NCBI GenBank assembly: GCA_021107975.1
Contig: JAIORT010000479.1
Span: 1-11,629, forward strand
DNA length: 11,629 nucleotides
DNA from: Bacteroidales bacterium
Lineage (GTDB): Bacteria; Bacteroidota; Bacteroidia; Bacteroidales; JAADJA01
Reading direction: 5' to 3'
Made by a program: the position numbers and the translations under genes. Under the pieces are notes generated by a model. The model did not search any database and was not told the DNA's origin. It saw only the letters and a program-made list of their open reading frames with translations. This document shows, piece by piece, positions 7,130-11,629 of this stretch; position 1 is the stretch's first letter; every line of letters starts with the position of its first letter.

Positions 7130-8674
7130 ATGAAAAACACTCTGCTTATTATTCTTTTTATGATTTCATGCCAAACACAAGATAGACAATCAGAAGACCT
7201 AAAATATCATTATCCTAATATTATTTTCTACGAAATTTTTCTCCAGTCTTATGCAGATTCAAACGGAGATGGAGTTGGCGATATTAAGGGATTGATATCT
7301 AAACTCGATTATCTCGAAGAACTTGGTATTGAAGGTATCTGGCTAATGCCTGTTCACCCCTCTCCAACATATCATAAATACGACATTACCGACTATTATT
7401 CGGTTCATTCGGATTATGGAACAATTGAGGATTTCAAAAACCTTGTTGACGCAGCTCATAAAAGAAATATCAGGATTATTATTGATCTGGTAGTTAATCA
7501 CACATCTTCATACCATCCGTGGTTTATCAATTTTTCGAAAAAAAAAATCAACAAATACAGAGACTATTATGTATGGACATCTGATAAAGAACTCATCTCA
7601 AAAGAGCCGCATCATTGGCATAAAGTAAATGATTCAGCCGGAAGTATAATTGATAATGAGAAATATTACGGATTTTTCTGGCACGAAATGCCTGACCTGA
7701 ATTTCGATAATCCTGATGTAAGAAAAGAAATTATTAATATTGGCAAATTCTGGCTCGGGGAAATTGGAATAGACGGTTTCAGACTTGATGCTGTTAGATT
7801 TATATTTCCTGAAGAAAAAGTTGAAAAGAATTATTTATGGTGGCAAGAGTTCAGAACGGAGATGCAAAAGGTAAAACCGGATTTTTTCATGGTTGGAGAA
7901 ATTTGGGGTGAAGATACAATCGTTGCTCCTTTTCTCGAAAAAGGAATTCATGCCGGATTTAATTTCGACTTAAGTTTTGCTATTATTAAAACGATAAAAG
8001 AAGAAACGGATAGCGGGATAGTAGAACAACTTATACAAACAAGGGAATTATACCTGGAGTGCGAACCCGGCTTTTACGATGCCATATTCCTGACAAACCA
8101 TGATCAAAACCGTGTGATGAGCGAATTTGAAGGAGATATTAGAAAAGCTAAGGTAGCAGCGTCATTATTGCTTACCCTTCCCGGGATACCTTTTATTTAC
8201 TATGGAGAGGAACTCGGCATGACGGGCGAAAAACCTGACGAATTTATAAGGGAGCCATTTCCCTGGGATTATAATACAAAAGACCCTTGTCAGACAACAT
8301 GGGAGGAACCGGAGTATTCAATTCAGGAAAATGTTCCATCACTCAATAAACAAAGAGCTGATAAGCTTTCTTTATTCAATCATTATAAAGAATTAATAAA
8401 CCTTCGCAAATCGTATAAATCATTACGTTATGGCGATATATTACCGGCTCCTGTAAAAAATCCCGGGTTGATTTCCTATTACAGGAATTTTGAAGATGAA
8501 ACACTTTTAATACTGCATAATATTTCCAAAAATGAAATTAAGATTTCGTTACCCGAAAAGGCTTCTTCCTTAAAAAAGGTAATCCTGACGAGCTTATCTG
8601 CCGAAATACAACCGGAGAATAACAAAATTACAATTCCACCCTTTACTTCAATTATAATTAGTGCCGGTCCATAA
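7130..8674 (+). CDS. GH13 alpha-amylase-family glycoside hydrolase, lipoprotein (MPDLN type)
   Basis: 514 residues. A short lipoprotein signal ends at Cys14 (LFMISC). The (beta/alpha)8 GH13 domain begins near IIFYEIFLQSYADSNGDGVG, which includes the D-x-N-x-D-G calcium-binding loop (43-51). Conserved regions are present: DLVVNH (119-124), GFRLDAVRF with nucleophile Asp220, VGEIW with acid/base Glu257, and TNHDQNR with Asp325. Region V is MPDLN (187-191), which marks the intermediary group between oligo-1,6-glucosidases and neopullulanases (CAZy GH13_36 by my knowledge of that motif). A C-terminal beta domain covers about 435-514. All catalytic residues are intact. It likely hydrolyses alpha-1,4 (perhaps also alpha-1,6) bonds of starch fragments, anchored by lipid; which membrane face is not shown. 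It sits beside the susCDE operon but is separated from the T9SS gene by a terminator. The coding region contains a run of ten A at 7538-7547. Confidence 0.95.
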   Translation: MKNTLLIILFMISCQTQDRQSEDLKYHYPNIIFYEIFLQSYADSNGDGVGDIKGLISKLDYLEELGIEGIWLMPVHPSPTYHKYDITDYYSVHSDYGTIEDFKNLVDAAHKRNIRIIIDLVVNHTSSYHPWFINFSKKKINKYRDYYVWTSDKELISKEPHHWHKVNDSAGSIIDNEKYYGFFWHEMPDLNFDNPDVRKEIINIGKFWLGEIGIDGFRLDAVRFIFPEEKVEKNYLWWQEFRTEMQKVKPDFFMVGEIWGEDTIVAPFLEKGIHAGFNFDLSFAIIKTIKEETDSGIVEQLIQTRELYLECEPGFYDAIFLTNHDQNRVMSEFEGDIRKAKVAASLLLTLPGIPFIYYGEELGMTGEKPDEFIREPFPWDYNTKDPCQTTWEEPEYSIQENVPSLNKQRADKLSLFNHYKELINLRKSYKSLRYGDILPAPVKNPGLISYYRNFEDETLLILHNISKNEIKISLPEKASSLKKVILTSLSAEIQPENNKITIPPFTSIIISAGP

Positions 8675-8743
8675 TTTTAGGGAGATATTATCCCCGATTA
8701 TCAAAATAATCAACTCACTGTTAAGCTATACTCACAATCAAGT

Positions 8744-9061
8744 TCAAGAATGAATAACGCTATTAAAAAAGTTTGCAACCTGTTGAATGAAACTAAGACC
8801 AAATATCCCGGTACAGATTTGATCATGTTTTACAAAATCACGACATGAATCTTTATAGTGGGTCAGGAGTTCTGAAACTATATCTCCGAAAAATCCTAAA
8901 TCTGCAAATCCTGTTATATTATTTCCAATATTAGCCCTTAGCAATAAAGGTATTTTTAAAGCATTGATTGTATATGTGATATCTTCGTAGTGGGCATAAT
9001 GGCCTGCATAAATAGAATTTTTTGTTTGACAGGTTTTGTTATATTCAAATCCGAATATCAA
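8744..9061 (-). pseudogene. Degraded outer-membrane beta-barrel (PorT-like) protein fragment
   Basis: A 105-codon open frame with no ATG; the only start is a TTG at 9061. It begins 8 bases after the sucC stop. The part IFGFEYNKT, then ITYTINALKIPLLLRANIGN and GFADLGFFGDIVSE, has the alternating strand pattern and the 'Y..IPLLL..N.G....F.D.G.F.G...S' layout of small outer-membrane beta-barrel proteins (PorT-like) in Bacteroidota. The family is normally about 200 residues with a signal peptide. Here the N-terminal half is missing, with sucC directly abutting, and the C-terminal strands dissolve after GIFGLSF, possibly through a frameshift. I infer a gene remnant left by a deletion. The 69 bases between it and the amylase stop (8675-8743) hold nothing I recognise apart from a weak GGGA/TCCC stem near 8680-8696. 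Family assignment is tentative. Confidence 0.5.
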
Positions 9062-9069
9062 GTTTATTA

Positions 9070-10260
9070 TCAGGTAAGCATTTCTTTCACTTTATCGGCA
9101 GCTTCCTGAAAACGAATAGCAGAATGAACTTTTAATCCTGATTCGTCAATTATTCTCTTTCCTTCGTCTGAATTAGTACCTTGCAACCTGACAATGATCG
9201 GAATGTTAATTTTACCGATTCTTTTATAAGCATCCACAATACCCTGAGCAACGCTGTCGCATCTGACAATACCTCCGAATATATTCACAAAGATAGCTTT
9301 AACATTCGGGTCTTTCAGAATGATCCTGAAGGCTTCTTCCACACGTTTCGAATCGGCTGCTCCGCCTACATCTAAGAAATTAGCCGGGTCGCCACCCGAC
9401 AGTTTGATAATATCCATAGTAGCCATTGCAAGTCCGGCGCCATTTACCATGCACCCAACATTTCCCGTAAGTTTAACATAACTCAGGTTATAACGACCGG
9501 CTTCTATCTCTATCGGGTCTTCTTCGTCAAAATCGCGCAATTCGGCAATATCAGGATGGCGTGCTAATGAATTGTCATCTATTACTACTTTTGAATCCGC
9601 AGCAAAAATTTTGTCGTTAGCAGCTTTGATAACCGGGTTGATCTCGAAAAGGGAGGCATCAACACCAATGTATGCTTTGTACAGCGCCAATACAAACTTC
9701 ACCATTTCTTTAAAAGCGTTGTTACTAAGTCCGAGGTTGAAAGCGATCCTTCTTGCCTGGAATGTTTGTAACCCGATCTTAGGATCAATTTCCTCAGTAA
9801 AGATTTCTTCCGGCGTTTCCTTGGCAACATGTTCAATATTCATTCCTCCACGGGGCGAATACATAATCATGTTCCTGCTTGTTTGCCTGTTTAAAAGAAT
9901 AGACATGTAAAACTCCTGTGTTTCGGATTTGCCCGGGTAATAAATATTCTGTTCAACAAGGACTTTTCTGACTTTTTTTCCCTCAGGTCCGGTTTGGGGT
10001 GTAATAAGCTGCAGCCCGATGATCCGGTCGGCAAATTCATGTACCTCATCCAATGTTTCGGCAATTTTTACACCACCGCCTTTTCCTCGTCCGCCTGCAT
10101 GTATCTGGGCTTTTACCGCCCATTTTTTCGTTCCTGTTTGATTTTTCAGCTTTTTGGCTGCAACCATTGCTTCATCGGGCGACAGTGCAACAATTCCTTT
10201 AGGCACTGAAACACCGAATTTTTTCAATAAGGATTTTCCCTGGTATTCGTGAAGGTTCAT
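9070..10260 (-). CDS. sucC: Succinyl-CoA synthetase (ADP-forming) beta subunit
   Basis: 396 residues, close to the usual 388-400. It opens MNLHEYQGKSLLKKFGV, the standard SucC start. The ATP-grasp domain holds the glycine-rich nucleotide loop HAGGRGKGGGVK (54-65), FEINPV and the metal-ligand context AADSKVVIDDN. The C-terminal CoA-ligase-type domain has NVGCMVNGAGLAMATMD, then FLDVGGAAD, NIFGGIVRCD (326-335) and RLQGTNSDEGK (358-368). Role: with SucD it interconverts succinyl-CoA and succinate in the TCA cycle, with substrate-level nucleotide phosphorylation, in the cytoplasm. The alpha subunit SucD, which carries the phospho-His, is not in the window. The ATG follows the stop of the preceding FKBP gene with no gap (TAAATG), so translation is probably coupled. 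ATP versus GTP preference cannot be read with confidence. Confidence 0.98.
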   Translation of the reverse strand: MNLHEYQGKSLLKKFGVSVPKGIVALSPDEAMVAAKKLKNQTGTKKWAVKAQIHAGGRGKGGGVKIAETLDEVHEFADRIIGLQLITPQTGPEGKKVRKVLVEQNIYYPGKSETQEFYMSILLNRQTSRNMIMYSPRGGMNIEHVAKETPEEIFTEEIDPKIGLQTFQARRIAFNLGLSNNAFKEMVKFVLALYKAYIGVDASLFEINPVIKAANDKIFAADSKVVIDDNSLARHPDIAELRDFDEEDPIEIEAGRYNLSYVKLTGNVGCMVNGAGLAMATMDIIKLSGGDPANFLDVGGAADSKRVEEAFRIILKDPNVKAIFVNIFGGIVRCDSVAQGIVDAYKRIGKINIPIIVRLQGTNSDEGKRIIDESGLKVHSAIRFQEAADKVKEMLT

Positions 10261-10968
10261 TTATTTTTTATCAACGATTTCAACTAATTCGATATCGAAA
10301 ATTAGCAAATCATTTGGCTCTATAATACCTCCGGGGCGTGGGTTTTCTCCATAAGCTATTCCGGGAGGAATATACAATATCCATTTTGATCCGGTTGGCA
10401 TCAATTGTAATGCTTCGATCCATCCGCTGATTACACCGTTTACCCTGAATTGTGCAGGATTTCCTTCGGCTGTGCTGTCAAATTCTTCTCCGTTTATCAA
10501 TGTGCCTTTGTAATTCACCTTAACCATATCAGTCGCTTCAGGTTTTGGTCCGTCACCTTCCTCTATAATTTTGTATTGTAAGCCGCTTTCAGTAGTGACG
10601 ACACCTTCTTTCTTCCCATTTTCTGCAAGAAATTCTTCCGCTTCTTTTAGGTTTTTTTCTGCTTTCATCGTCCTGACCTTGTTGAAATAATCCCTGACAT
10701 AATTGTTTGCAACAGTCGGTTCTATCAGAGGCTCGGTTTCGTTAAAAATATCTTCAAAGCCTTTAGCAATAGCATCAGCATTAATTTCCTCGAACCCGCT
10801 TTTTTTGACATTCGTTGCAACATCAATTCCGATAGCATAGCTTACACTATCCAATTCATTTTCGAGTTTTACCTCTTTCTTTGAACTTGTAATCTGATCA
10901 CATGCAACAAACAAAAACATTGCTGTAATTGTAACGCTTAAACCTGTTGTAATTCTAATAATTTTCAT
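10261..10968 (-). CDS. fkpA: FkpA/Mip-type FKBP peptidyl-prolyl isomerase, lipoprotein
   Basis: 235 residues. The lipoprotein signal ends at Cys23 (FLFVAC). A helical FKBP N-terminal dimerisation domain covers about 38-120 (LDSVSYAIGIDVATNVKKSG onwards), and the catalytic FKBP domain about 128-232. Against human FKBP12, the pocket residues are kept: Tyr153, Phe163, Asp164, Phe174, Val179-Ile180, Trp183, Tyr206 and Phe224. An active prolyl isomerase that folds envelope proteins is therefore expected. The gene lies 12 bases after the diverged FKBP gene and directly abuts sucC, so all three share a transcript. Membrane location (inner or outer) is not shown by the sequence. Confidence 0.93.
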   Translation of the reverse strand: MKIIRITTGLSVTITAMFLFVACDQITSSKKEVKLENELDSVSYAIGIDVATNVKKSGFEEINADAIAKGFEDIFNETEPLIEPTVANNYVRDYFNKVRTMKAEKNLKEAEEFLAENGKKEGVVTTESGLQYKIIEEGDGPKPEATDMVKVNYKGTLINGEEFDSTAEGNPAQFRVNGVISGWIEALQLMPTGSKWILYIPPGIAYGENPRPGGIIEPNDLLIFDIELVEIVDKK

Positions 10969-10980
10969 TTTAATTTGTTT

Positions 10981-11577
10981 TTAATTTAACTTTAATAATT
11001 TTATATCATAAACCAAAGTTGCTTTTGCAGGTATTTTATTCATATCACCCGTTAATCCGAAAGCAAGGTGCGAAGGTATAATAAATTTAGCTCGGTCACC
11101 TTTTTTTAATAATAAAATTCCTTCTTCTAAACCACTCTCAACACCGCCTTTGCCAATCAGAAATTCTTTATATCCATCTAATTCAGATGTATAGCAAGTA
11201 TCTCCGTTGAGCAGGCTGACTGTAAAATGTATTACAGCCACTTTTCCGGTTTCTGCTTTTGGTCCATTTCCTTGTTTATATATCATATATCGCAGCCCGG
11301 TACCGGTTTGTTTCATTGTCCACCCATACCTGTTAACATAATCCTCTATTTGTTCATCTTCTGTTTTAACAAGCTTTTTATTAACTTTCATCAAAGACTC
11401 TTTGTACTCAGCAGGATTGATTTGTTTTTTGGAAGGCTTTTCATTTTTGCATGATAGGAAAAAGGAAGATAAAATAAAAAGAATCACAATCCCGAAATTT
11501 TGATACTTTGTGTTCACTTTGTGTCTTTGTGCCTTAGTGGCTATTTTACCCGAAATGTCGTAAATCCGAATTAACAT
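10981..11577 (-). CDS. Diverged FKBP-like lipoprotein (GldI-like); start probably at 11517
   Basis: The ATG frame gives 198 residues. Residues 91-198 form an FKBP domain (TGTGLRYMIYKQGNGPKAE, IHFTVSLLNGD, GVESGLEEGILLLKKGDRAK, IPSHLAFGLTGD, LVYDIKLLKL). The first 20 residues include ATKAQRHK, a translation of a dispersed DNA repeat, so the ATG at 11577 is doubtful. A GTG at 11517 would give VNTKYQNFGIVILFILSSFF then LSC, a normal-length lipoprotein signal with Cys at position 23 of that form. Several FKBP12 pocket positions are changed: Asp37 to Tyr129, Ile56 to Glu147, Trp59 to Leu150, Tyr82 to Phe173, and Tyr26 to Phe118 (longest-frame numbering). The family resembles GldI-type and related Bacteroidales FKBP lipoproteins by memory. 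Isomerase activity may be weak or absent, and a chaperone role is possible. It is the first gene of the FKBP-FKBP-sucC operon. Confidence 0.85.
   Translation of the reverse strand: MLIRIYDISGKIATKAQRHKVNTKYQNFGIVILFILSSFFLSCKNEKPSKKQINPAEYKESLMKVNKKLVKTEDEQIEDYVNRYGWTMKQTGTGLRYMIYKQGNGPKAETGKVAVIHFTVSLLNGDTCYTSELDGYKEFLIGKGGVESGLEEGILLLKKGDRAKFIIPSHLAFGLTGDMNKIPAKATLVYDIKLLKLN
11505..11541. repeat. CTTTGTG-type dispersed repeat overlapping the 5' end of the FKBP-like gene
   Basis: CTTTGTG occurs at 11506, 11517 and 11525, followed by the variant CTTAGTG at 11533. On the minus strand it reads GCCACTAAGGCACAAAGACA and onward. I recognise this as the widespread Bacteroidota intergenic repeat that yields false N-termini such as TKAQRHK in predicted proteins. 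Its copy number in this genome is not visible here. Confidence 0.75.
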
Positions 11578-11611
11578 TATACTATTATCCTGTAAAACTT
11601 TGCTAAAAAAA

Positions 11612-11619
11612 CAAAGTTA
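11612..11619 (-). promoter_or_regulatory. Candidate -7 box for the FKBP-FKBP-sucC operon
   Basis: Minus-strand TAACTTTG matches TAnnTTTG. It lies in the centre of a 9-bp perfect inverted repeat (TTTGCTAAA at 11599-11607 and TTTAGCAAA at 11620-11628), which could be an operator or a hairpin. The -33 region would fall outside the window. A start near 11605 would place the repeat in the transcribed leader if translation begins at 11517. Confidence 0.45.
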
Positions 11620-11629
11620 TTTAGCAAAT

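Noticed and set aside
8675..8743. Bidirectional terminator between the convergent amylase gene and the barrel fragment
   Set aside because: Only a four-pair GGGA/TCCC stem is visible and no T run follows on either strand.
9572..9910. Open frame of 112 codons on the plus strand opposite sucC
   Set aside because: It is antisense to a conserved sucC frame and has no leader or recognisable protein features.
1..11629. CRISPR array, tRNA, rRNA, prophage or toxin-antitoxin pair
   Set aside because: No regularly spaced repeats, RNA-gene signatures, integrase, transposase or small paired ORFs with such features were seen.

Overview
The window is AT-rich and looks like Bacteroidota. The signs are a SusC/SusD/SusE cluster, a C-terminal type IX secretion (T9SS) sorting domain, A-rich leaders instead of Shine-Dalgarno sites, TAnnTTTG-type -7 boxes, and a Bacteroidota-style dispersed CTTTGTG repeat. 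Nothing here fixes the genus. An uncultured Bacteroidales/Marinilabiliales-like lineage is a reasonable guess, but it is inference.

Left two thirds (1-8674): a compact starch/maltodextrin-type polysaccharide utilisation locus. On the minus strand, susC (5578-2513), susD (2489-906) and a susE-like lipoprotein gene (880 to beyond the left edge) are spaced by 23 and 25 bases and read as one operon. Facing away from susC across a 159-base AT-rich divergent promoter region is a secreted T9SS-sorted protein (5738-6868), built from two half-modules that are each present twice. It is followed by a dispersed inverted repeat and a strong intrinsic terminator. After two small look-alike hairpins comes a lipoprotein GH13 alpha-amylase-family enzyme (7130-8674) with an MPDLN motif. 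Inferred division of labour: SusE and SusD, and perhaps the T9SS protein, bind glucan at the surface; the GH13 lipoprotein cuts alpha-glucosidic bonds; SusC imports oligosaccharides using TonB energy.

Right third (8675-11629): an unrelated housekeeping operon on the minus strand. It has a diverged FKBP-like lipoprotein, a canonical FkpA/Mip-type FKBP lipoprotein, and sucC (succinyl-CoA synthetase beta subunit), with gaps of 12 and 0 bases. Downstream of sucC, and convergent with the amylase gene, lies a degraded outer-membrane beta-barrel fragment. The first FKBP reading frame runs through a dispersed repeat, so its longest-ORF start is probably wrong.

Most of the window is ordinary for the phylum. 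The most unusual item is the A-A'-B-B' layout of the T9SS protein, which looks like one module inserted inside a copy of itself. I see no phage, CRISPR, transposase, tRNA or rRNA, and no new defence-type system.
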